Positions 1 through 7,972 of a DNA stretch of 43,474 nucleotides are shown here, piece by piece. This DNA comes from Zoogloea sp041911615 (GTDB lineage: Bacteria > Pseudomonadota > Gammaproteobacteria > Burkholderiales > Rhodocyclaceae). The translations under genes were made by a program, and so were the position numbers. The stretch is from contig NZ_JAYROR010000024.1 in NCBI RefSeq assembly GCF_041911615.1, forward strand, positions 1 through 43,474, read 5' to 3'. Below the pieces are notes generated by a model. The model had not been told where the DNA came from. It searched no databases and saw only the letters and a program-made list of their open reading frames with translations. The first letter of the stretch is position 1. Every line of letters starts with the position of its first letter.

Positions 1-1
1 C

Positions 2-610
<609 letters not shown>

Positions 611-635
611 TCCGTCACACCCGCTTTCATCCGAC

Positions 636-664
636 GAACGGGCCGCGAGGCCCGTTCTTTTTTT
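636..664 (+). terminator. Intrinsic terminator of thiC
   Basis: A perfect 9-bp stem, GAACGGGCC with GGCCCGTTC and loop GCGA, is followed directly by seven T. This is a textbook Rho-independent terminator and separates thiC from the pilin genes. Confidence 0.9.
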
Positions 665-920
665 CCATCTCACCCCATTGCGGGCGCACCCTTTACTCGC
701 CCTCCGGCGCTTGCCGCGCCACGCCTGACTTCCGCCGGCCAGCCGCCCTGAAGGCTGTTTTTCCCTCGTTTTTGCCTCGCCTGCCATTCGTCGGGAGCCC
801 CCTCGGAAGCGCACTTTTTTGTTTTCAGTTTTTCGCGTTTTTGTCGTTACCTGACTCAAACCGCGACCGGCCGACAAGCGTCCGGCACGGTCCGCAAAAC
901 CGACAAAACGCGAAAAGATC
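665..920. other. Intergenic region before the pilin operon
   Basis: Between the thiC terminator and the first prepilin gene there is no convincing ORF. Its T-rich stretch (about 817-846) is unlike the rest of the window and is the likely place for the pilin-operon promoter or an activator site, but no good -35/-10 or -24/-12 pair can be read. Confidence 0.4.
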
Positions 921-1508
921 ATGGACGGCAGGCACTCCCAACACGGCTTCACGCTGATCGAATTGCTGGTGACGCTCAGCGTCGTGGCGATTCTCGCCAG
1001 CATGGCGACGCCGTCGTTCAGCTCGCTGATCAACACCAACCGCCTCGCCAGTCAGGCCAACGATCTGGTCGGCGCGCTGATGCTCGCCCGCAGCGAGGCG
1101 ATCCGCCTCAACCAGCGCGTGGTGTTCTGCCGCAGCGACGACGGCGCGACCTGCTCCACCGCCAGCGGTAACTGGGCGGGCTGGCTGATCTTCGTGGACG
1201 CCAACGGCAACGACACCCCGGACGCCAGCGAAACCCTGCGGATCGGCAGCCTCACCGGCGGCGTCACCACGGTGCAGAGCAGCCAGGCCATCGCCGGCCA
1301 GAACAACCGCATCCGGATCGGCTCCGACGGCTTCGCCCGCACCTCCGCCAGCTCCTCGTCGGCTCTGCTGCTCGCCAAGCTGTCGGTGTGCATCGCCACC
1401 ACCACGCCGCCGAACAACACCCGCGAGATCCGCATCGTCGCCGGCGGGCGGCCGATGGTCTTCCCCGTCAACAACTCGGGCGCCTGCCCGACCCCCGGCA
1501 ATTCCTGA
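921..1508 (+). CDS. fimT: Type IV minor pilin, FimT/GspH family
   Basis: A 195-residue prepilin-like protein. A short basic leader ends in G-FTLIELLVTLSVVAIL, the type III signal sequence cut by PilD, with Phe at +1 and Glu at +5. The rest is the GspH/FimT fold: an N-terminal helix (MLARSEAIRLNQRVVFCRS) and a beta-rich globular domain with several cysteines. FimT/FimU proteins are minor pilins that prime pilus assembly, and in some species FimT binds DNA for uptake. It is the first gene of a fimT-pilV-pilW-pilX-pilY1-pilE row like the Pseudomonas fimU-pilVWXY1Y2E operon. The ribosome site is weak (GAAAAG, 4 bases before ATG). FimT and FimU cannot be told apart from sequence alone. Confidence 0.88.
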   Translation: MDGRHSQHGFTLIELLVTLSVVAILASMATPSFSSLINTNRLASQANDLVGALMLARSEAIRLNQRVVFCRSDDGATCSTASGNWAGWLIFVDANGNDTPDASETLRIGSLTGGVTTVQSSQAIAGQNNRIRIGSDGFARTSASSSSALLLAKLSVCIATTTPPNNTREIRIVAGGRPMVFPVNNSGACPTPGNS

Positions 1509-1533
1509 TCAACCCAACCAAGCGCTATCCGAC

Positions 1534-1971
1534 ATGAGACGTCATCAATCTTCGAAGCAGCAACAAGGCGTGGGCCTCATCGAAGTGCTCGTTTCCCTCG
1601 TCCTCCTCTCGTTCTGCCTGCTCGGCATGGCCGCGCTCCAGGCTTCGGCACTGCGCAACAACCAGAGCGCCCAGTCCCGCTCGATGGCGACGATCATGAG
1701 CGCCTCGATCAGCGAATCGATGCGCGCCAACATCACCGCCGCCAAGAACGGCGCCTACAACGTCAGCCCCTGCGCCACCAACACCAGCGACGCCCTGGCC
1801 GCCAGCGACGTGAACGCCTGGGCCCGATCGCTCAAGAGCGCCATCGGCCAGACCGCCTGTGGCGGCATCGCCTGCACCGCCGGCCTGTGCGACATCACCG
1901 TCCAGTGGGACGACTCCCGCGCCACCAGCGGCGTCACCTCCTACTCGATGACCACCCGGGTCCAGCTGTGA
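1534..1971 (+). CDS. pilV: Type IV pilus minor pilin PilV
   Basis: A 145-residue prepilin. The leader ends QQG and the mature part starts VGLIEVLVSLVLL, with Glu at +5 inside the hydrophobic helix. The following LGMAALQASALRNNQSAQSRSMA is typical of PilV (TIGR02523 type), whose members sit under the pilus tip and help recruit PilY1. Four cysteines in the C-terminal half (CATN, TACGG, IACTAGLCD) may form disulfides in the periplasm. The stop overlaps the GTG start of pilW (GTGA), so the two are translationally coupled. Confidence 0.9.
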   Translation: MRRHQSSKQQQGVGLIEVLVSLVLLSFCLLGMAALQASALRNNQSAQSRSMATIMSASISESMRANITAAKNGAYNVSPCATNTSDALAASDVNAWARSLKSAIGQTACGGIACTAGLCDITVQWDDSRATSGVTSYSMTTRVQL

Positions 1972-3002
1972 ACATCCAACGCTCCCGTCCGACGGCGCGG
2001 CCCTCCCGGGCCAGGGGTCTCACGCTCGTCGAGTTGATGATCGCCCTCGTGCTGGGGATGATCCTGATCGGCGGCGTGCTGGTGGTGTTCCTGGGCAGCC
2101 AGCAGTCGTTCTCCACGTCGGACAACCTGTCCAAGATGCAGGACTCGGCGCGCATCGCCTTTTCGCTGATGGCCCAGGAAGTGCGCGAAGCCTCCAGCAC
2201 CGGTTGCGGCAACGGCAGCCGCGCCGACAACGCCATCGCCAAGCGCAACGAGAGCATCCTCAACGCCGCCCAGTCCGCCAGCCCGGCCTGGTGGAGCGTG
2301 ATGGGCAACGGCGTGCAGGGCTACGACGCCAACGTCGCCGCACCGGCGGTGAGCATCGGCACGGGTTTGGCCGCGCGCACCAGCACCACCGACGCGATCC
2401 AGCTCGCCGGCGCCTACGGCGCGAGCTACGGCATCGACGCTCACGACAACATCGGCAACCAGTTCACCCTCAACACCAGCACCCCGGGCATCGCCGCCAA
2501 CGACGTGCTGATCGCCTGCGACTACAAGCAATCGACGATCTTCCGCTCCACCGGCCTCGCCACCAACAAGGTGAGCTACAGCGCCGGCGCCGCCACCAAC
2601 GACAACTGCGGCACCGCCCTCGGCTACGACACCACCAACACCTGTTCGACGATCAGCTACAAGTACGACTCCCTGGTGTCGCGCCTGTCGCGCTTCAAGG
2701 CCAGCACCTGGTACGTCGGTACTGGCACCAACGGCCGGCCCTCGCTGTACCGCGTCTTCCTGAACGGCACCCCCGAGGAAATCGCCCCGGGCGTCAGCGA
2801 CATGCAGATCACCTACCTGCAGATCGGCAACCCGATCTACGCCGACGCCGTCGATATCAGCGACTGGACCCAGGTCATCTCCGTGCGCATCACCCTGACC
2901 TTCGAAAGTCAGAGCGCCAACGTCTCGACGGCCACCACCGGCGACCGGCGCCTGACCACGGTGGCGACCGACACCATCATGCTCAGGAACCGGACCCCAT
3001 GA
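1968..3002 (+). CDS. pilW: Type IV pilus minor pilin PilW
   Basis: A 344-residue prepilin with a GTG start that overlaps the pilV stop. This start gives a basic leader (NIQRSRPTARPSRARG) before the cleavage site and the helix LTLVELMIALVLGMILIGG, with Glu at +5. The body is beta-rich, with paired cysteines (CDYK, NCGT, NTCST), and ends in a domain of the PilW C-terminal type (ISVRITLTFES). PilW is part of the minor-pilin priming complex with PilV and PilX. Its stop overlaps the pilX start (ATGA). The in-frame extension upstream of the GTG runs inside pilV and is not expected to be translated. Confidence 0.9.
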   Translation: MNIQRSRPTARPSRARGLTLVELMIALVLGMILIGGVLVVFLGSQQSFSTSDNLSKMQDSARIAFSLMAQEVREASSTGCGNGSRADNAIAKRNESILNAAQSASPAWWSVMGNGVQGYDANVAAPAVSIGTGLAARTSTTDAIQLAGAYGASYGIDAHDNIGNQFTLNTSTPGIAANDVLIACDYKQSTIFRSTGLATNKVSYSAGAATNDNCGTALGYDTTNTCSTISYKYDSLVSRLSRFKASTWYVGTGTNGRPSLYRVFLNGTPEEIAPGVSDMQITYLQIGNPIYADAVDISDWTQVISVRITLTFESQSANVSTATTGDRRLTTVATDTIMLRNRTP

Positions 3003-3502
3003 CCGCCCACCGCCAGGACCAGCAAGGCATGGTCCTCGTCGTCTCGCTGCTGATCCTGCTCATCATCACGCTGCTGGGCCTCTCGTCGATGCGCAGCGCG
3101 GGGCTCGAGGAACGCATGAGCGGCAACCAGTTCGACAAGAACTACACCTTCGAAGCCGCCGAAGCGGCCCTGCGCGAGGCCGAGGCCCTCGCCGCCACGC
3201 CGCTCACCTTCACCACCGTCTGCAACAACGGCCTGTGCCCGACCCCGGTCGCCGGCGCCAAGGACCGCTGGACCGACAGCAGCTTCACCGGCTGGCGCAC
3301 GGCCACCAACCCCAACGCCGCCATCGTCACCGCCCAGTTCATCATCGAAGACATGGGCATGCAGCCGGTCGACGGCACCTGCCACCTGCAAAGCCCGATC
3401 GAGCCCACCTGCCTCGTTCCGATGTACCGCGTCACCGCCCGCGCCCAGGGCGCCAACGGCCGCGGCACGTCCGTCACCCTTCAATCCAATATCCGCCAAT
3501 AA
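2999..3502 (+). CDS. pilX: Type IV pilus minor pilin PilX
   Basis: A 167-residue protein starting at the ATGA overlap with pilW. The leader ends QQG, and the mature helix is MVLVVSLLILLIITLLGLSSM. It lacks the Glu at +5 found in other pilins, as is usual for PilX and the related GspK tip pseudopilins. The conserved SGNQFDKNYTFEAAEAALREAE follows, the PilX N-terminal signature. Cysteines occur at CNNGLC and CHLQ/CLV. PilX contributes to the tip complex that anchors PilY1, whose gene starts 15 bases downstream. Confidence 0.9.
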   Translation: MTAHRQDQQGMVLVVSLLILLIITLLGLSSMRSAGLEERMSGNQFDKNYTFEAAEAALREAEALAATPLTFTTVCNNGLCPTPVAGAKDRWTDSSFTGWRTATNPNAAIVTAQFIIEDMGMQPVDGTCHLQSPIEPTCLVPMYRVTARAQGANGRGTSVTLQSNIRQ

Positions 3503-3517
3503 ACCGGGGAGTCGGCC

Positions 3518-6500
3518 ATGAGAAGCCAAGCCAGTCGCAAACCCAACCCGAAATTCAACTTCGCGCTCGCGCCCTGCGTGGTGGCCCTCGCCGCCCTGTG
3601 GCAACCGGCGTTTGCGACCCTCGACATTCCCACCGCACCGCTCCAGTCCGCCGCCGCCGTGCCCTCGAACATCCTGTTCGTGCTCGACGACTCGGGCAGC
3701 ATGCAGTTCGAGATGATGCCGGACGACCTGACGATCTTCCCGGTGCCGGCGTACTCCAACACGCCGCTGGGCGTGTATCTGTTCCCGCCGCCCGCCACCA
3801 CCAACGTCTACGGCTCAAACTTGATGTACGGCCGCGGCTACGCCTCGCTGATCCTGGTGCCGTCCTTCGACGACAACAACTTCCACAACTACTACAAGCG
3901 CTCGTCCGCCAACAACAGCGTCTTCTACGACCCGACGATCACTTACATCCCGTGGGTCAAGTACGACGGCAGCTCCTACGGCAACGCCAGCCCCACCGCG
4001 GCGCCCTTCAGCCCGGTCAATCCGACGCTGGCGACGATCAACCTCACCGCCCAGCAGACGCCCAGCACCATGACCTGGGTCACCGGCAACGCCCCCACCT
4101 CGCCGGCCACCGCCAGCACCACCCAGACCGCCCTCGACAACTACAGCACCTGCGGCGGCGGGGGCGGCCCCACCTGCGCCACCAGCTACTACCCGATCAC
4201 CTTCTACGTGTACAAGGGCAGCGGCGACAAGACCCAGGCCAGCAACTACGTCAAGTACCAGATCCGCGGCACCACTGCCTACCAGCAGGATCTCGCCACC
4301 ACCACCACGACCAACCCCACCTCCTTCAACTGGGGTACGGTCACCCGCACCGTGGCCGAGGAAACCCAGAACTTCGCCAACTGGTTCACCTACTACCGTT
4401 CGCGCGTGCTCGCCGCCAAGGCCGGCGCCAGCATCGCCTTCTCCAAGCTCGGCACCAACTACCGGGTCGGCTTCACCACCATCAACACCGCCAGCATCGG
4501 CGACCCGATCTCCACCTCCGGGGTGTTCGAGAACACCAACCGCCAGACCTGGTTCAACACCATGCTGGGTAGCCCCGTGCCCACCTCCGGCACGCCGCTC
4601 AAGGAAGCCCTCGACCGCGCCGGCCAGTACTTCTCGCGCACCGACAACGCCGGCCCCTACGGCCCGTCGCCGCAGCTATCGTGCCGCCGCAACTTCACGA
4701 TCCTCACCACCGACGGCTACTACAACGCCGCCACCATTGCCGCCGTCGGCAACGAGGACGCCACCGCCGGCAGCACCATCACCGGCCCCAACTCCCAGAC
4801 CTACCAGTTCGCCCCCGCCGCGCCCTACCAGGACAACTACAGCAACACCCTGGCCGACGTCGCCATGTACTACTGGAAGCGCGACCTGCGCAGCGATCTT
4901 TCCAACAACCTGCGCGCCACCACGACCAACCCGTCGTTCTGGCAGAACATGAGCACCTTCACCCTGTCGCTCGGGCCGCAGGGCACGCTGTCGCCCACCT
5001 CCGACCTCACCCGCCTGACCAGCGGGCTCATCAGCTGGCCCGACCCGCTCAGCGGCGACGCCCAGAAGATCGACGACCTCTGGCACGCCTCGGTGAATGG
5101 CCGCGGCAGCTTCGTCGCCGCCAAGAATCCGACGGAATTCTCGAACGGCCTGGTTTCCGCCCTCAACACCATCGGTGAAGCCGGCGGCGCCTGGAACATC
5201 GCCGTCACCGCCTACACCCTCGAGGTCGACGGCAAATCCTTCGTCACCCGCTACGACGGCACCTGGGGCGGCGACCTGTGGGCCGTCGGCTACAACAGCG
5301 CCGGGCAGATGAACGTCGGCTCCGACGGCACCCCGCAGCCGCTCTGGAAAGCCTCCCTCAACCTGCCCGCCCCCGCCTCGCGCAAGATCTTCACCTGGAA
5401 GGACAACGGCGGCGGCGGCGGCATCGTCTTCGACTACAGCAACCTCAGCTCCGCCAAGAAAAGCGCCCTCGGCAGCGCCACCGTGGTGGATTACCTGCGC
5501 GGCGTCACCTCCAACGAAGTGGCCAAGGGCGGCACCTACCGCAACCGCAGCTCGCTGATCGGCGACATCGCCAACCCCGGCCCGCTGTACATCAAGTCGT
5601 CCAACACCGTTTTCGCCGCCGCCAACGACGGCATGCTGCACGCCTTCGACGCCGCCACCGGGGTCGAGCAGTTCGCCTACATCCCAGGCAGCGTCAACTT
5701 CAACGACCTCAAGGCCCTCAGCAGCCCGACCTACACCCACAAGTACCTCAACGACGGCGAGCTGGTCGTCTCCGACCTGGCCGCCACCGGCAAGAACATC
5801 CTGGTGGGCAACCTCGGCCGTGGCGGCAAGGCGCTCTACGCCCTCGACGTGACCACCCCGGCCAGCTTCTCCACCAGCAACGTGCTGTGGGAATTCACCG
5901 ACACCGACCTCGGCCAGACCCCCGGCAAGGCGATGATCGTCAAGCTCAACACCGGCGACTGGGCCGTCATCATCGGCAACGGCTACAACAGCGGCAACGA
6001 GCGGGCCGTGCTGTTCGTCATCAACCTCAACACCGGCGCGCTGATCAAGAAGATCGACACCGGCGTCGGCTCGTCGACCGCCACCAACGGCCTCACCACC
6101 CCGATCGGCTTCGACCAGAACGGCGACGGCAAGGTCGACTACGTCTACGTCGGCGACCTCCTGGGCAATTTCTGGAAGTTCGACATCTCCTCCAACCTCA
6201 CCACCGCCTGGAGCGGCACGTCGTTGTTCGTCGCCAAGGACGGCAGCGGCAACACCCAGCCGATCACCGGCGCGATGTCGATCGCCATCGACCCGAAGAC
6301 CAACAAGCGCTGGATCTTCGGTGGCACCGGGCGCTACCTCACCAACGCCGACGTCTCCAACACTGCCGTGCAGAGCTGGTACGGCATCATCGACGACGGG
6401 CGCAGCATCGTCGGCCGCTCGGCGCTGGCCCAGCGCACCATCAGCGACGCCACGCCCCAGGGCAGCTACATCACCCGCACCTTCTCGGCGGCCTCCGCCA

Positions 6501-6952
6501 ACGACATGGTCGGCAAGCAGGGCTGGTACGCCGACCTGCTCACCGCCGGCGTCGCCAGCGGCGAGCGCATGGTGTCGCGCAGCCAGTACTCCGCCGGCAT
6601 CCTGTACGCCAGCAGCCTCACCCCCAGCTCAGACGTGTGCGCCTCGGGCGGCAGCGGCTACCTCAACGCCATCGACGCCTTCAGCGGCGCCAGCCTGACG
6701 ATCCCGTTCTTCGACATCAACAACGACGGCCTCTTCGACAACAACGACAAGAAGCTCGTCGGCGGCAAGCTGCTGCCCGCCGGCTCCGTCAAGACCGGCG
6801 GCATGATCGGCGAGATCACCATCAAGCGCACCGGCGACACCCGCTACACCATCCAGAGCTGCGACTCGACCGGCGCCTGCAAGAGCCAGCCGAACGTCAA
6901 CCTGGGCAACCTGCGCGGCCGCATCTCCTGGCGCGAGATCCGCACCGAATGA
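3518..6952 (+). CDS. pilY1: Type IV pilus tip adhesin PilY1
   Basis: A 1144-residue secreted protein, usual length for the family. Residues 1-33 look like a Sec signal peptide (FALAPCVVALAALWQPAFA). A von Willebrand A-like N-terminal domain begins at NILFVLDDSGSM with the MIDAS signature D57-x-S59-x-S61. The C-terminal half is a PilY1 beta-propeller with the repeated element FAAANDGMLHAFDAATG (around residue 705). It carries a calcium loop DxNxDGxxxD-like at residues 866-874 (D866, N868, D870, D874). A second similar loop lies at 1066-1074. In Pseudomonas, calcium binding by PilY1 controls pilus extension and retraction, and the VWA domain takes part in surface sensing. A clear ribosome site (GGGGAG) precedes the ATG. 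A strong hairpin follows the stop. Confidence 0.95.
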   Translation: MRSQASRKPNPKFNFALAPCVVALAALWQPAFATLDIPTAPLQSAAAVPSNILFVLDDSGSMQFEMMPDDLTIFPVPAYSNTPLGVYLFPPPATTNVYGSNLMYGRGYASLILVPSFDDNNFHNYYKRSSANNSVFYDPTITYIPWVKYDGSSYGNASPTAAPFSPVNPTLATINLTAQQTPSTMTWVTGNAPTSPATASTTQTALDNYSTCGGGGGPTCATSYYPITFYVYKGSGDKTQASNYVKYQIRGTTAYQQDLATTTTTNPTSFNWGTVTRTVAEETQNFANWFTYYRSRVLAAKAGASIAFSKLGTNYRVGFTTINTASIGDPISTSGVFENTNRQTWFNTMLGSPVPTSGTPLKEALDRAGQYFSRTDNAGPYGPSPQLSCRRNFTILTTDGYYNAATIAAVGNEDATAGSTITGPNSQTYQFAPAAPYQDNYSNTLADVAMYYWKRDLRSDLSNNLRATTTNPSFWQNMSTFTLSLGPQGTLSPTSDLTRLTSGLISWPDPLSGDAQKIDDLWHASVNGRGSFVAAKNPTEFSNGLVSALNTIGEAGGAWNIAVTAYTLEVDGKSFVTRYDGTWGGDLWAVGYNSAGQMNVGSDGTPQPLWKASLNLPAPASRKIFTWKDNGGGGGIVFDYSNLSSAKKSALGSATVVDYLRGVTSNEVAKGGTYRNRSSLIGDIANPGPLYIKSSNTVFAAANDGMLHAFDAATGVEQFAYIPGSVNFNDLKALSSPTYTHKYLNDGELVVSDLAATGKNILVGNLGRGGKALYALDVTTPASFSTSNVLWEFTDTDLGQTPGKAMIVKLNTGDWAVIIGNGYNSGNERAVLFVINLNTGALIKKIDTGVGSSTATNGLTTPIGFDQNGDGKVDYVYVGDLLGNFWKFDISSNLTTAWSGTSLFVAKDGSGNTQPITGAMSIAIDPKTNKRWIFGGTGRYLTNADVSNTAVQSWYGIIDDGRSIVGRSALAQRTISDATPQGSYITRTFSAASANDMVGKQGWYADLLTAGVASGERMVSRSQYSAGILYASSLTPSSDVCASGGSGYLNAIDAFSGASLTIPFFDINNDGLFDNNDKKLVGGKLLPAGSVKTGGMIGEITIKRTGDTRYTIQSCDSTGACKSQPNVNLGNLRGRISWREIRTE

Positions 6953-6958
6953 GGCTGC

Positions 6959-6995
6959 GCCGGCCGGCGCCGGGCTCGCCCGGACGCCGGCCGGC
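6959..6995 (+). terminator. Strong GC hairpin between pilY1 and pilE
   Basis: The arms GCCGGCCGGCGCCGGGC (6959-6975) and GCCCGGACGCCGGCCGGC (6978-6995) are complementary over their length apart from one unpaired base. The hairpin starts 6 bases after the pilY1 stop. There is no T-run, so it is more likely an mRNA-stability or partial-attenuation element than a complete terminator. Confidence 0.55.
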
Positions 6996-7032
6996 CGCCC
7001 CGACGCCCATCCCATCTGAAGTGGATCTTTTC

Positions 7033-7467
7033 ATGCATCTTCAAAAAATCAGGACCCAGGCCGGCCTCACCCTCATCGAACTGATGGTCGCCGTCGTCAT
7101 CGTCGGCATCCTCACGACGATCGCCTACCCCAACTACGCCAGCTACATGGTCAAGACCAAGCGTTCCCAGGCCACCGCCTGCCTGCAGGAAGCCTCCCAG
7201 TACATGGAGCGCTTCTACACCACCAACCTGCGCTACGACCAGACCACCGCCGGCACCGCCGTCGCCCTGCCCAGCACCGGCTGCGTGCAGGACATGAGCG
7301 CCAATTACACCCTTGCCATCAACAGCGTCTCGGCCAACGCCTACGTGCTGAAGGTGACGCCCAAGGGCAACCAGGCCAGCGCCGACACCGCCTGCGGCAC
7401 CCTCACCCTGGCCCAGAACGGCGCCCGCACCATCTCCGGCAGCGGCAGCGTGGCGGCCTGCTGGTAA
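7033..7467 (+). CDS. pilE: Type IV minor pilin PilE
   Basis: A 144-residue prepilin. The leader MHLQKIRTQAG is followed by LTLIELMVAVVIVGILTTIAYPNYASYM, with Glu at +5 and the IAYPxY motif of PilE-type pilins. Four cysteines are seen (TACLQ, TGCVQ, TACGT, and AACW at the very end), a spacing consistent with a disulfide-bonded C-terminal loop. As the last gene after pilY1 it corresponds to Pseudomonas PilE, a minor pilin, rather than to the major pilin PilA. The pilY2 gene that lies between them in Pseudomonas is absent. The ATG at 7033 is chosen because it gives a leader of normal length; its ribosome site is poor. Confidence 0.85.
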   Translation: MHLQKIRTQAGLTLIELMVAVVIVGILTTIAYPNYASYMVKTKRSQATACLQEASQYMERFYTTNLRYDQTTAGTAVALPSTGCVQDMSANYTLAINSVSANAYVLKVTPKGNQASADTACGTLTLAQNGARTISGSGSVAACW

Positions 7468-7474
7468 GCCGGGC

Positions 7475-7496
7475 CCGGGGCGCGCGGCCGCCCCGG
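7475..7496 (+). terminator. Hairpin after pilE, no T-run
   Basis: A perfect 8-bp stem, CCGGGGCG with CGCCCCGG, around a 6-base loop, 7 bases after the pilE stop. It is placed to end the pilin operon, but the missing T-run makes intrinsic termination uncertain. Confidence 0.45.
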
Positions 7497-7533
7497 CGAG
7501 CGTGCAGCGCAGCATCGGCGGGCGACGCCAGCC

Positions 7534-7542
7534 TTATCCACA
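7534..7542 (+). other. Perfect DnaA-box 9-mer
   Basis: TTATCCACA, the strict DnaA box consensus, lies alone about 43 bases before the next gene. A single box may be chance or may titrate DnaA. No box cluster, AT-rich unwinding region or dnaA/dnaN gene is nearby, so this is not an origin. Confidence 0.3.
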
Positions 7543-7584
7543 AGTGCTAGCATCTGCCTGTTCCGCCCACTCTGCGCCGCCGCC

Positions 7585-7968
7585 ATGAACCTCGAGAAAG
7601 TCATCTTCGGATTCTTCATCGTCTTCGCCGCCACCCTCAACTTCGGGTTCTTCATCGGCGACATCGACAACCCGGTCCACCATGACATCTACGAGCTGTT
7701 CGCCGCGGTGGTGGTCAACCTGATCGCCACCGTGCTCAAGTTCGGCGACCGCACCCAGATCGGCGCCATCCACCTCGCCACCAGCCTCGTCGCCGACCTC
7801 CAGCTCCTTGCCGCCGCCATGGTGTGGGGCTACGCCGCCCACGTCGCCGGCACCGGCCTCACCGCCGCCACCATGTCGAGCATCGTCTCCCTGTCGGGCG
7901 GCGCCCTGTTCGCCAACGTGGTGTCGGTGGTGATCCTCATCGCCGAGACCATCATGCAGCGGCGCTGA
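7585..7968 (+). CDS. Small conserved membrane protein paired with K+ channel gene
   Basis: A 127-residue protein with four predicted membrane segments: about residues 4-24 (VIFGFFIVFAATLNFGFFIG), 38-52 (ELFAAVVVNLIATVL), 62-82 and 101-122 (LFANVVSVVILIAETIM). No catalytic motif is seen. I recall similar small proteins in betaproteobacteria classed only as a domain of unknown function (possibly DUF6394), but I am not sure of that number. The stop is 4 bases before the GTG of the channel gene, so the two are almost certainly co-translated. A role as accessory subunit or regulator of the channel is an inference from that coupling. Confidence 0.75.
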   Translation: MNLEKVIFGFFIVFAATLNFGFFIGDIDNPVHHDIYELFAAVVVNLIATVLKFGDRTQIGAIHLATSLVADLQLLAAAMVWGYAAHVAGTGLTAATMSSIVSLSGGALFANVVSVVILIAETIMQRR

Positions 7969-7972
7969 CGCC

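Noticed and set aside
884..898. GGCAC...GC-like sequence before fimT as a sigma-54 promoter
   Set aside because: The GG and GC are 10 bases apart instead of 12, so the spacing is wrong.
7534..7542. Replication origin signal from the DnaA box
   Set aside because: It is a single box without neighbours, AT-rich DNA or origin genes.
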